A stretch of DNA of 64,000 nucleotides from Pseudomonas putida. Its GTDB lineage: Bacteria > Pseudomonadota > Gammaproteobacteria > Pseudomonadales > Pseudomonadaceae. The position numbers and the translations under genes were made by a program. Positions 29,660-37,433 of this stretch are shown piece after piece. The notes under the pieces were generated by a model. That model saw nothing but the letters and a program-made list of their open reading frames with translations. It had not been told where the DNA came from and did not search any database. The stretch is from assembly GCF_022627325.1 (NCBI RefSeq), contig NZ_JAETZZ010000005.1, positions 186,001 to 250,000 on the forward strand. The letters are read 5' to 3'. The first letter of the stretch is position 1; every line of letters begins with the position of its first letter.

Positions 29660-29956
29660 TCAAGTGAACAGATGGTATACCTTGGCGGCACTTTTCGCCT
29701 GACGGATTTGCGTCATCTCATCGACTATAGATTGACGTTCACCGCTTGCAACATCAATTAACTGCCCGTAGACCGCCAGTAGGCCCTCAAGACTTGAGCG
29801 TACCGCGTCTTCATTGCTGAGCGCTTCGGCCAGAACCTCCTCGATACAAAGACGACACTTCAGGTCAAGCTCCCCTACCGCTTCCCAGTCACGACTGGCC
29901 AACGCAGCAAGCAACGCGCTACGGGTCCGCTCGATACCCTCGATCACCTTACTCAT
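29660..29956 (-). CDS. fliT: FliT-like flagellar chaperone (FleP position)
   Basis: This 98-residue helical protein sits where fliT (called fleP in P. aeruginosa) lies after fliS. FliT proteins bind FliD before export. There is no signal peptide and no strong motif. The identity rests on size, helical character (MSKVIEGIERTRSALLAAL), and position 13 bases after fliS. The sequence is less conserved than its neighbours. Confidence 0.8.
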   Translation of the reverse strand: MSKVIEGIERTRSALLAALASRDWEAVGELDLKCRLCIEEVLAEALSNEDAVRSSLEGLLAVYGQLIDVASGERQSIVDEMTQIRQAKSAAKVYHLFT

Positions 29957-29969
29957 GAAACCTCCCGGG

Positions 29970-30365
29970 TCAGGGAACCATCGACTGCGGAGCGATCGCG
30001 TCCCAGCCTTCCTTGACAGTGCTCAGCAAGTCCCTGACCTCATCCAGAATCGCCGGATCATTCTGGATATTGGCCTCACTCAGACGGCGAGTCATATACA
30101 GGTAGAGACCATCGAGACGAATGAGCTCGTCGGTCATGTTGTCACGATCCAAACCTTCGCGCAGGCCACCAATGATGCCAATAGCCTTGCCGATCGCGAT
30201 GCCTTTGCCGGCGATATCCTTGCGCTGCATCGCGCCGCTGGCCTGGGCAATGCGGTCCAGACCACCTTCCATCAGCATCTGCACCAGGCGATGCGGGCTC
30301 GCTTCGGAGGTCTGCGCCTGGGCGCCAATCTTCTGGTACTGCCGAAGGGCTAACATTGGATTCAT
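29970..30365 (-). CDS. fliS: Flagellin export chaperone FliS
   Basis: FliS binds the flagellin C-terminus and prevents early polymerisation. The 131-residue helical protein has the family start (ALRQYQKIGAQAQTSEASPHRLVQMLMEGGLDRI). ATG 30365 has GAGG five bases upstream. It is separated from fliD by a terminator and preceded by a near-perfect sigma-28 promoter, so fliST can be expressed on its own. Confidence 0.95.
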   Translation of the reverse strand: MNPMLALRQYQKIGAQAQTSEASPHRLVQMLMEGGLDRIAQASGAMQRKDIAGKGIAIGKAIGIIGGLREGLDRDNMTDELIRLDGLYLYMTRRLSEANIQNDPAILDEVRDLLSTVKEGWDAIAPQSMVP

Positions 30366-30402
30366 GGGTACCTCGTCACCGCAGGGTTGCTGTATGACCG
30401 GG

Positions 30403-30429
30403 CTATCGGCGCGGCGTCAAAAAACTTTA
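30403..30429 (-). promoter_or_regulatory. Sigma-28 (FliA) promoter for fliST
   Basis: The minus strand reads TAAAGTTT, 11 bases, then GCCGATAG. This differs from the consensus TAAAGTTT-N11-GCCGATAA by one base. The predicted start is near 30396, about 31 bases before the fliS ATG. Confidence 0.9.
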
Positions 30430-30439
30430 GGAAGAATAC

Positions 30440-30478
30440 AAAAATGCCCGACTGAGCGTCACGCCTCGTCGGGCTTTT
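30440..30478 (-). terminator. Terminator after fliD
   Basis: A 7-base-pair stem GCCCGAC/GTCGGGC (30446-30474) is extended inside by a GAG-GCGT/ACGCTC pairing. ATTTTTG follows on the minus strand and TTTT on the plus strand, so it could act in both directions. It lies about 90 bases after the fliD stop. Confidence 0.78.
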
Positions 30479-30514
30479 GGCGTTTGTTTGTCTTGCGTAA
30501 ATCGTAGCACGGGC

Positions 30515-30539
30515 GCGGCATCGCACAGCGTGATGCCGC
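30515..30539. repeat. Perfect hairpin in the fliD-fliS gap
   Basis: GCGGCATC and GATGCCGC form an 8-base-pair stem around a 9-base loop, about 25 bases after the fliD stop. There is no T tract. It may protect the fliD mRNA end. Confidence 0.55.
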
Positions 30540-30565
30540 AGCCCTGCCATGTAGCCCATGGCCGA

Positions 30566-31981
30566 TCAGGAGTTCTTCTGCTGTGCCGCCATCGCTTCAA
30601 AGATGGAAACAACACTGTCGCGCTGAGCATTGAGTTGCCCGACCAAGGTGTCCATGGTGTTGTACTTCTTGGTCAATGACGCCTCCAGGTCCTTGATGCG
30701 GGCATCCAAAGAGCTCTGCTCCATGGTCAGGCTTTTCTTGGCAACCTCAAGCGACTTGTTGCGCTCATCCAGCACACCACCAGACGCGGAGAACGGCTCC
30801 ATGGTCTTGACCATGCGATCGAGCAAGCCGCCGTCGCCATTGAACAGGTTCTGCACCTCACCACCAAGCTTCTGATCATTGATCGCCTTGGTGAACTTGG
30901 TGCTGTCAAACTCCAGCAGGCCGCTACTCTGAGCGGTATTGATCCCCAACTGCGACAGCACCGTCAATTGCCCCGAACCACCGGTACCCGAGACCACCAG
31001 CTCATTACGCATGGCCGTCAGCATGCTGCGCACTGCTGGGTCACCCGACAGAGCCGGAGTGTTCCAGGTGCCGTCTGCCGCCTTGGTCGAGACACTCACG
31101 CTGTTGATCGTATTTACCAACGCGTTATAGGCATCGACGAACGACTGCACCGACTTTTTCAGGCCCTCAGTGTTCGCAGCCACCGTGACACTGACCGGGC
31201 TGAGCGTTTCGGTCTTGGACAGCAGCTCGAACGTCATGCCACTGATCGCGTTATCGACCTTGTTCGACTTGCTGGTGAGCTTCATGCCATCGATATCGAA
31301 CTCGGCATCTTTTGCGACATCGCCAATACGGCCAGCACCCCCCGCGTCGGTCATCTGCGTTGTCGGGTCGATGGTCAAATCAGCGATTCCCGAGGTAGAG
31401 ATATCCGAACCTTCGCCCATGGTTTCGGAGCTCAACACCAACCGCGAACCGGTACCGTCGTTAACGATGTTGGCGGTGAAGCCCTTGCCGCCCGCCTGGG
31501 CGTTGATCGCATCACGCGCCTGCTGCAGCGTAGCGTTGGCCGGAATGGTCACATCTAAGTCGACGCTATTCTGGGTGATGGTCAACGTACCGCCACTGGC
31601 GGAAACGACCGAGCTACTGTCGGTGAAGCGCTGACTGGCTACGCGCGACGCCGTGGCCAGCTGCGTAACCTGGATCGAGTAGCTCCCGTTGACTGCCGCA
31701 CTGCCGGCAGTGGCCTTGACGTACTTGTCGTTGGAGGAGGCTGCCGTGGACCCGAGAAACGCAGGGTTGGCACTGTCGTTAAGCTTCTCCAGCGCCGTCT
31801 TGTAGGCGGTCAACGCACTTTTGAGGCTACCCACCGCCGAAATCGATGCGGTGTTCGCCGACGTGCGGCGGTCGAGCTGGCTCTGCTTGGGAGTCTTTTC
31901 GGCATCAACCAGGGCCTTCACAATGGCCGAGGTATCGAGACCGGAACCCAGCCCCAAACTCGGTAGAATTGGACTTGCCAT
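30566..31981 (-). CDS. fliD: Flagellar filament cap protein FliD
   Basis: FliD caps the growing filament and folds flagellin into place. From ATG 31981 it is 471 residues. The start has AAGGAGG six bases upstream, which excludes the longer reading to 32026. Conserved parts are the N-terminus (LPSLGLGSGLDTSAIVKALV) and the C-terminal coiled region (LEVAKKSLTMEQSSLDARIK). It follows flaG by 82 bases and is likely read from the fliC side. Confidence 0.95.
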   Translation of the reverse strand: MASPILPSLGLGSGLDTSAIVKALVDAEKTPKQSQLDRRTSANTASISAVGSLKSALTAYKTALEKLNDSANPAFLGSTAASSNDKYVKATAGSAAVNGSYSIQVTQLATASRVASQRFTDSSSVVSASGGTLTITQNSVDLDVTIPANATLQQARDAINAQAGGKGFTANIVNDGTGSRLVLSSETMGEGSDISTSGIADLTIDPTTQMTDAGGAGRIGDVAKDAEFDIDGMKLTSKSNKVDNAISGMTFELLSKTETLSPVSVTVAANTEGLKKSVQSFVDAYNALVNTINSVSVSTKAADGTWNTPALSGDPAVRSMLTAMRNELVVSGTGGSGQLTVLSQLGINTAQSSGLLEFDSTKFTKAINDQKLGGEVQNLFNGDGGLLDRMVKTMEPFSASGGVLDERNKSLEVAKKSLTMEQSSLDARIKDLEASLTKKYNTMDTLVGQLNAQRDSVVSIFEAMAAQQKNS

Positions 31982-32063
31982 TACATCCTCCTTACTGGTT
32001 AACGCCCAAACGCAGAGTTGCCTCATCAGCGCCGGCGTAACAATTCAACTGACCGACCAGCTT

Positions 32064-32417
32064 TCAGGCTTTCTCATCGAAGAGCAGACTGTTGAAATCT
32101 TGCAGGCTTCGGGCCAGTTCGAGCGCTGTTTCCGACGGGATCTGACGGATCACCTCACCGCTATCGCGGGCAACGACCTTGACGACCCACCTTCCGGTGG
32201 AATCATCCACCGAAAATTCCAGGTTGCGCTGCAACGACTGGACAAAATCTTGAATTTCCTTGACGGCCGATTGCAACTCGGCCTCGCTCTTGGGAGCGTC
32301 TTCCTGCGATGTCTTGCGCAGCTGACCCGCAACCTTGTCAGCCGCAGCATTGTGCTCGACGCCGCCAAGCAGCGACGACATCGGATACGACGGGCTTGAC
32401 TTCACGCTTATGTCCAT
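32064..32417 (-). CDS. flaG: Flagellar protein FlaG
   Basis: FlaG is a small protein that limits filament length in polar flagellates. The 117-residue protein has the C-terminal FlaG domain (LEFSVDDSTGRWVVKVVARD, then GEVIRQIPSETALELA). It begins 14 bases after the fliC terminator U tract, so its expression depends on read-through from the fliC promoter unless an unseen promoter exists. Confidence 0.94.
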   Translation of the reverse strand: MDISVKSSPSYPMSSLLGGVEHNAAADKVAGQLRKTSQEDAPKSEAELQSAVKEIQDFVQSLQRNLEFSVDDSTGRWVVKVVARDSGEVIRQIPSETALELARSLQDFNSLLFDEKA

Positions 32418-32431
32418 CGCACATCACCTTT

Positions 32432-32471
32432 AAAAAGTAAAAAGCGAGAGAGCGCATGAGCACTCCCTCGC
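32432..32471 (-). terminator. Rho-independent terminator of fliC
   Basis: A 12-base-pair stem (GCGAGGGAGTGC / GCGCTCTCTCGC, two G-U pairs) with a TCAT loop is followed by TTTTTACTTTTT on the minus strand. It begins 17 bases after the fliC stop. Confidence 0.92.
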
Positions 32472-32488
32472 TGAACTTCATCGCGCTA

Positions 32489-33343
32489 TTACTGAAGCAG
32501 TTTCAGTACGGCGGATGGCAGCTGGTTAGCCTGAGCCAGAACAGAGGTCGAAGCTTGCTGCAGGGTCTGCTGCTTGGTCAGCTGAGCGGTTTCTGCGGCG
32601 AAGTCGGTGTCCTGAACTCGGCCCATGGCGGCAGCCGAGTTTTCGTTCATGCTTTGCAGGTTGTTGATGGTCGACTGGAAGCGGTTCTGGATAGCACCCA
32701 GGTCCGACTTCTTGGTGTCAACGGTCTGCAGAGCAGCGTCGATCGCGGTAATGGCGGCGTCGACGGAGGTGTGAACGGCGGAGTCGGAAGTACCCGAGAT
32801 CGCCAGGGTGCCAGTGCCGACAGCCAGGGTCGAAGCAGCGAACGAGGAAGTCATCGAAACGCTCAGGATCTGGCTGGTACCAGTCATCGCGCCAACCTGG
32901 AACTCCATGGTGCCAGCGGTGCCGTTCAGCAGTTGCTTGCTGGTACCGAAGGTGGTGGAGGTCGCGATACGAGTGATCTCGTCGGACTTGGCCGCGAATT
33001 CTTTGTTCAGAGCAGCGCGTTCAGTGGTGCCGTTGGAGTCGTTACGTGCCTGCAGAGCCAGTTCACGCATACGCTGCAGGATGTTGGTGATTTCCGACAG
33101 CGCGCCTTCAGCGGTCTGGGTGATCGAGTTACCGTCGTTGGCGTTCTTGATGGCAACGGTGGTACCGGTAACCATGGTCTGCAGCTTGTTGGCGATCTGC
33201 TGACCAGCAGCATCGTCTTTAGCGCTGTTGATACGCAGGCCGGAAGACAGGCGAGTCATCGAAGTGCTCAGCGCGTCGGAAGCTTTGTTCAGGTTCTTCT
33301 GCACGCCCAGCGAAGTGGTGTTGGTGTTTACGGTTAAAGCCAT
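32489..33343 (-). CDS. fliC: Flagellin FliC, short form
   Basis: This is the filament subunit. It is only 284 residues. The D0/D1 helices are complete at the N-terminus (ALTVNTNTTSLGVQKNLNKA, LQRMRELALQ at 89-98) and at the C-terminus (DFAAETAQLTKQQTLQQAS). The exposed outer domains are nearly absent: the middle, about residues 150-195, is short and rich in Ser and Thr (18 of 43), the likely O-glycosylation region. It has its own sigma-28 promoter and terminator, and a glycosylation island lies directly upstream. Confidence 0.97.
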   Translation of the reverse strand: MALTVNTNTTSLGVQKNLNKASDALSTSMTRLSSGLRINSAKDDAAGQQIANKLQTMVTGTTVAIKNANDGNSITQTAEGALSEITNILQRMRELALQARNDSNGTTERAALNKEFAAKSDEITRIATSTTFGTSKQLLNGTAGTMEFQVGAMTGTSQILSVSMTSSFAASTLAVGTGTLAISGTSDSAVHTSVDAAITAIDAALQTVDTKKSDLGAIQNRFQSTINNLQSMNENSAAAMGRVQDTDFAAETAQLTKQQTLQQASTSVLAQANQLPSAVLKLLQ

Positions 33344-33423
33344 GACGAATTCCTCGTTGGATGGATACTGCGGCTTCCGGCCCTGGCGTCCGCCGGGTGT
33401 GGCCTAGAGAACCTTCGTAATGG

Positions 33424-33450
33424 TTATCGTCGGGTTTGGAAGTTGCTTTA
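33424..33450 (-). promoter_or_regulatory. Sigma-28 (FliA) promoter for fliC
   Basis: The minus strand reads TAAAGCAA, 11 bases, then GACGATAA, close to the consensus TAAAGTTT-N11-GCCGATAA. The predicted start is near 33417, giving a leader of about 74 bases before fliC. Confidence 0.85.
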
Positions 33451-33539
33451 GGGCTTTTCCAAAAAAAAATGCCATCACCACGCCACCCCCTTGCAAACCG
33501 GGCTTTACAGCCGTTCCCCGCGATGCTTTCGCCAACCAC

Positions 33540-33563
33540 GAAGTGTGATACAGCTCACACTTC
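33540..33563. promoter_or_regulatory. Perfect Crp/Vfr-type palindrome upstream of fliC
   Basis: GAAGTGTGA-TACAGC-TCACACTTC is a perfect 9+6+9 palindrome that contains the exact Crp consensus TGTGA-N6-TCACA. It overlaps the stop of the small upstream gene by two bases and is centred about 135 bases before the fliC start site. It could also work as a hairpin ending that gene, but no T tract follows. Confidence 0.68.
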
Positions 33564-33810
33564 AGCGCGAGGCCGCCTGCTCGATCAGATGCAGCAGCTC
33601 ATATTCGAGGTAATCGGCCAGCGCCAGCCAGTCCTGGCGCTGCTGGGCATCGAGCATGGCCTGCATGACCACCGCCCCCGCTTTTGGATCGACCTGCGGC
33701 AATACCTCATCGAACAGCTCGACCATACGCAACGCCGCCTCCACATCCCGCCCAAGGCGTAACAGCGCGGCGCATTCGCGGGCCGCGCGCCCTTGATCGG
33801 CAGCATTCAT
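33562..33810 (-). CDS. Small helical protein of unknown function, coupled to maf
   Basis: This 82-residue reading frame begins in ATGA overlap with the maf stop and has no signal peptide or membrane segment. It is predicted all-helical and acidic, with hydrophobic repeats (CAALLRLGRDVEAALRMVEL and DWLALADYLEYELLHLIEQ). I do not recognise a family. Position between maf and fliC suggests a chaperone or partner for the glycosyltransferase or flagellin; this is inference. Confidence 0.78.
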   Translation of the reverse strand: MNAADQGRAARECAALLRLGRDVEAALRMVELFDEVLPQVDPKAGAVVMQAMLDAQQRQDWLALADYLEYELLHLIEQAASR

Positions 33811-35099
33811 GAACAGAACTCCGGATCGAAAGTGGTGCCGGCAATGTGCGCGCCGGCACGACTGGTGTTGTGGAACCGCACCTGGGGATGGCGCGCAATG
33901 AACCGCTCAAGCTCGATCAGGTAACTGCGGAAGTTAAGCTGGGTTCGTGCACGCTGGCCATGGCCATCCAGCACCCAGTGCTGCGCCGCCGCAATCGCCG
34001 GGCCGAGTACGCCATCGTCCCAGCCTGTGTGGGTGCGACCACCCGGGAAGGCGAAATCAGCGCCGAAAAACGTAATGCGCACGACCCCCATCTTCACAGC
34101 CAGGTCCGTAGCAGGGTGAATCACGCTTCCCCCAACGAACAACTCGGCGCGCGGTATGGCTTGGCGCACCTGTGCATACAGCGCACTGCCGGAATAGGCT
34201 GTGTAGCGTGGCCCACGCCAATTACCGAGCAGCTCGACGTCCAGCATCGGCATGTAGACCAGAGTGGTCGCAGCCGAGTCTTGCGGCGGCAAGTGATGGA
34301 GGCGGATTTTATGGTCGACACTGACCACGATGTCAGGCTGGATTCCGGCGCGCAGCAGGGGGATATAAGCGGTGTCGACGCAGATGAACAGTGGCCGCTC
34401 GGCCTGAGCGCGTACCCTTGCCAACGCAGGCAGGTGCCCGGCCAAGGTTGGCCCGGTGGCAATCACATAGCAGTCACGCCCGGCCTGGCTACCGAACAGC
34501 GTGGCCACATCGGGGTCGAGACGCAGCAATGGCAAACTGTCTTCGAGCAGCTTCTGCAAGCGCGGGTCGGCCACATCGAAAGCGCGATTGCTGTCTGCCA
34601 GGTGGGCCTCGCTGATCAGACGGTCGCGCACCTTCGCATTGAAGTCATCGGCCAGCACCCGTTCGGAAGGCAAGGCGAAGAACGGCAAGGCGATTTCCGC
34701 GCTGTCGCCGGCATAGGCCAGTTCGACGCGCGGGTCGGCAAGCCAGTCGGACTGATCCAGCAGTTGCAGCACCAGCTGGAACAGTGCGCCATTGAGCAGG
34801 TACACCTGCAACCGCACGAGCCCAGGCCGCTCCAGCAGCACACGCTGCAAGTCACCCAGCCCACTGCCATAGAGATGAAGAGTGGAACTGTCTTCAGGCA
34901 GGCTCGCGGCCTGCAGGCGAGCCTCGGCAATACGATCGTGACGACTTGTGAGCTGGATGCCACACACGCTCAGGGTAGACCCCAGCCCCTCTACCAGCTC
35001 GACCTCGAGCGCACTACACGCCTCGCCTTGCAGGCGCTCGTACAGTGCCGGCCAGCGGGCCTGCAGCACTTCAGCGTTACGCTGGAAAAACTCGCTCAT
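33807..35099 (-). CDS. maf: Motility accessory factor (Maf) flagellin glycosyltransferase
   Basis: Maf proteins (DUF115/MptE-like) transfer pseudaminic or related nonulosonic acids from CMP to flagellin Ser/Thr in the cytoplasm. The 430-residue protein shows the conserved core DCYVIATGPTLAG (209-221), FICVDTAY with Asp242, and VSVDHKIRLHH (259-269), and later FFGADFAFPGGRTH. It follows the pse genes and precedes fliC, so the donor, enzyme and acceptor are encoded together. Confidence 0.9.
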   Translation of the reverse strand: MSEFFQRNAEVLQARWPALYERLQGEACSALEVELVEGLGSTLSVCGIQLTSRHDRIAEARLQAASLPEDSSTLHLYGSGLGDLQRVLLERPGLVRLQVYLLNGALFQLVLQLLDQSDWLADPRVELAYAGDSAEIALPFFALPSERVLADDFNAKVRDRLISEAHLADSNRAFDVADPRLQKLLEDSLPLLRLDPDVATLFGSQAGRDCYVIATGPTLAGHLPALARVRAQAERPLFICVDTAYIPLLRAGIQPDIVVSVDHKIRLHHLPPQDSAATTLVYMPMLDVELLGNWRGPRYTAYSGSALYAQVRQAIPRAELFVGGSVIHPATDLAVKMGVVRITFFGADFAFPGGRTHTGWDDGVLGPAIAAAQHWVLDGHGQRARTQLNFRSYLIELERFIARHPQVRFHNTSRAGAHIAGTTFDPEFCS

Positions 35100-35152
35100 G
35101 GGTTGAGCTTCCCTTACCTGCGAAACACCGAAGAGTACCCGACTGGCAGCGC

Positions 35153-36100
35153 TTATTCAGCCTTGTAGAGAACCGCCGAGCCCCACGACAGGCCGACACC
35201 GAAGCCGCTAATGGCCACGCGCTTCCAGGCACTGTCGAACATGTGTTTCTGCAACAGCAGCGGAACGCTCGATGACACGGTATTACCGGTCTCCAGCATG
35301 TCCTTGATGAACTTGTCGGCCTGGGACTTTTCAGGGTCTTCCTCGAAGCGTCGTGCCACGGCATCGACGATCGCCGCACTGCCCTGATGGATGCAGAAGG
35401 CGTCGATATCCTTATTCTCCAGCCCTGACTCGCGCAGCAGCTCATGCAGATGCGCCGGCACCTTGATCAGAGCGAAGTTGAAGACCTGACGACCGTTCAT
35501 GAAGAACTCGCCATCAGTCACCTTCAGGTGCGGCGCACCAGCACCATCGGTACCGAACTTCGCCTTGCCCAGTTGCCAGGTAGCGCCCTCACCCATCCAG
35601 GTGGCAGTGGCCGCGTCGCCGAACAACATGGTGGTATTGCGGTCTTCTGTGTTGACGATCTTGGAGTACGGATCAGCCGTCACCAGCAGGCCATTCTTCA
35701 GGCCTGCGGCTTCCATGAAGCCTTTGAGCGCGTAAATGCCATAGACGTAGCCGGAGCAGCCCAGGGAGATGTCGAAGGCCGCGACATGGGTCGGCAGACC
35801 GAGTTTGTGCTGGACGATGGCAGCGGTGTGAGGCAAGCCTTCCTCGTCACCGTTCTGGGTGACGACGATCAGCGCATCGATCGCCTCGCGCTTGAGTTGC
35901 GGGTTAGCGGCGAACAGGTTGTTGACCGCTTCGACACACAGATCGGAAGTCTCCTGCTCATCGTCCTTGCGCGGCAGGAAGCTTGCGCCGATCTTGCCGA
36001 ACATGAACTCTTCGTCCTTGCCGAATTTCGCGCCTTGTACATAGTTGTCCAGGCCGGAAGCGGGCACATAGCTCGCGATGCTTTTAATGCCGATCATCAT
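35153..36100 (-). CDS. 3-oxoacyl-ACP synthase III-like protein in the glycosylation island
   Basis: The 315-residue protein is a thiolase-fold KAS III (FabH-like). The triad is intact: Cys115 (DISLGCSGYVYGI), His238 (AFCIHQGS) and Asn273 (TGNTVSSSV). A similar gene occurs in the P. aeruginosa a-type flagellin glycosylation island. It is not the housekeeping FabH and has no dedicated acyl carrier protein beside it. It may make an acyl group for the glycan; that role is inference. A gap of 277 bases separates it from pseI, and the stretch at about 36270-36300 is A+T-rich and may hold its promoter. Confidence 0.87.
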   Translation of the reverse strand: MMIGIKSIASYVPASGLDNYVQGAKFGKDEEFMFGKIGASFLPRKDDEQETSDLCVEAVNNLFAANPQLKREAIDALIVVTQNGDEEGLPHTAAIVQHKLGLPTHVAAFDISLGCSGYVYGIYALKGFMEAAGLKNGLLVTADPYSKIVNTEDRNTTMLFGDAATATWMGEGATWQLGKAKFGTDGAGAPHLKVTDGEFFMNGRQVFNFALIKVPAHLHELLRESGLENKDIDAFCIHQGSAAIVDAVARRFEEDPEKSQADKFIKDMLETGNTVSSSVPLLLQKHMFDSAWKRVAISGFGVGLSWGSAVLYKAE

Positions 36101-36334
36101 GGCTTCCCAATAAATAACAGCTCAATACCACCGCCCGGATGACTCGAGCGGCGCCTGAAGAACGGGATCTGCCGCCCAGGTGGAGTGGCGACAGGCAGGC
36201 TGGCAGGCGGCAATTGCACACCTGCCCCATTAACGGTTACAGAAGGAGATGCCCGCTCTGACCGATAGGTCACGAATATTTCAAGACAATCGCATATTTT
36301 GCCTGGCCGCGTCACGTCGTCATAGCGCTTGCGA

Positions 36335-36354
36335 GTTTGCCATGCAGGGCAAAC
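36335..36354. repeat. Small inverted repeat in the pseI-KAS III gap
   Basis: GTTTGCC and GGCAAAC flank a six-base loop about 25 bases after the pseI stop. There is no T tract, so it is a weak terminator candidate at best. Confidence 0.35.
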
Positions 36355-36377
36355 CTGGCCCCGGCTGGAGCCAACTT

Positions 36378-37430
36378 TCAGTCGAGCAGTTGCCAGTCCA
36401 GGGGCGTACCGCGCTTGAGTGGTTGCCTGGCCTTGCGGCCAAGCACCGCATCGAGATGGCCTGGCGCCAGCCCCAAACCTGGGCGGATGGCGCGCACGTT
36501 GCTACGGTCGAAGATCTCGCCAGCAGCCATGTCACGCACTACATACAGCGAGCGGCGGAAACGCCGCGAGGCCTCCTCGGCCTGGGTCGCGCCATAGTGC
36601 ACCCGCCCCAGCGACTGCCAGGCACGCTCGGTTTCCAGCACCAGCGCTGCCATTTCCTGGGGTTCCAGGGAAAATGCCGCATCCACGCCGCCATCGGCAC
36701 GGTCAAGCGTGAAGTGCTTTTCCACCACCGTCGCCCCCAGGGCCACTGCCGCCACCGCAACCCCAACCCCCATGGAGTGATCCGACAGCCCGACCTGGCA
36801 ACCAAACAGCTCGCGCATGTGCGGGATGGTCATTACGTTGCTGTTCTGCGGGCTGGCCGGGTAGGTACTGGTGCACTTGAGCAGCACCAGGTCGCGACAC
36901 CCACCTTCGCGCGCCACCCGCACGGTAAGCTCCAGCTCCGCGAGGCTGGCCATGCCGGTGGAAATGATCATAGGCTTGCCAGTGGCCGCCACTTTGCGTA
37001 TCAGTGGCAGATCGGTGTTCTCGAAGCTGGCGATCTTGTAGGCCGGCACATCCAGGCTTTCGAGGAAATCCACCGACGTTTCGTCGAACGGCGTGGAGAA
37101 CACCAGCATGCCCAATTCACGAGCGCGCTTGAAGATCGCTGGGTGCCACTCCCAGGGGGTATGGGCCTTTTCGTACAGCGCATACAGCGATGAGCCAGAC
37201 CAGAGGCTGTTCGGGTCGGCGATGAAAAACTCACCATGCGCCAGGTCCAGGGTCATGGTGTCGGCAGTGTAGGTCTGCAGCTTCAGCGCATGGGCGCCGG
37301 CGGCGGCGGCCGCTTCGACGATCTCCAGTGCCCGGGCCAGCGACTGGTTGTGATTGCCACTCATCTCCGCGATCACCAGCGGTGGCTGGTCCGGGCCGAC
37401 ACAGCGGTGCCCGATGTTGAATCTGTTCAT
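36378..37430 (-). CDS. pseI: Pseudaminic acid synthase PseI
   Basis: PseI condenses 6-deoxy-2,4-diacetamido-altrose with phosphoenolpyruvate to give pseudaminic acid. The 350-residue protein has a NeuB-type TIM barrel (IAEMSGNHNQSLARALEIV, FSTPFDETSVDFLES, CTSTYPASPQNSNVMTI) and a C-terminal SAF antifreeze-like domain from about residue 290. The pse neighbours, and the HNQ motif near the N-terminus, favour PseI over sialic acid synthase. It starts 3 bases after pseG. Confidence 0.93.
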   Translation of the reverse strand: MNRFNIGHRCVGPDQPPLVIAEMSGNHNQSLARALEIVEAAAAAGAHALKLQTYTADTMTLDLAHGEFFIADPNSLWSGSSLYALYEKAHTPWEWHPAIFKRARELGMLVFSTPFDETSVDFLESLDVPAYKIASFENTDLPLIRKVAATGKPMIISTGMASLAELELTVRVAREGGCRDLVLLKCTSTYPASPQNSNVMTIPHMRELFGCQVGLSDHSMGVGVAVAAVALGATVVEKHFTLDRADGGVDAAFSLEPQEMAALVLETERAWQSLGRVHYGATQAEEASRRFRRSLYVVRDMAAGEIFDRSNVRAIRPGLGLAPGHLDAVLGRKARQPLKRGTPLDWQLLD

Positions 37431-37433
37431 GGG

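Noticed and set aside
32102..32116. Sigma-54-like TGGCCCGAAGCCTGC inside flaG, considered for fliD
   Set aside because: It lies in coding sequence, has a weak -12 (CTGC) and would give a leader of about 110 bases, unlike the others.
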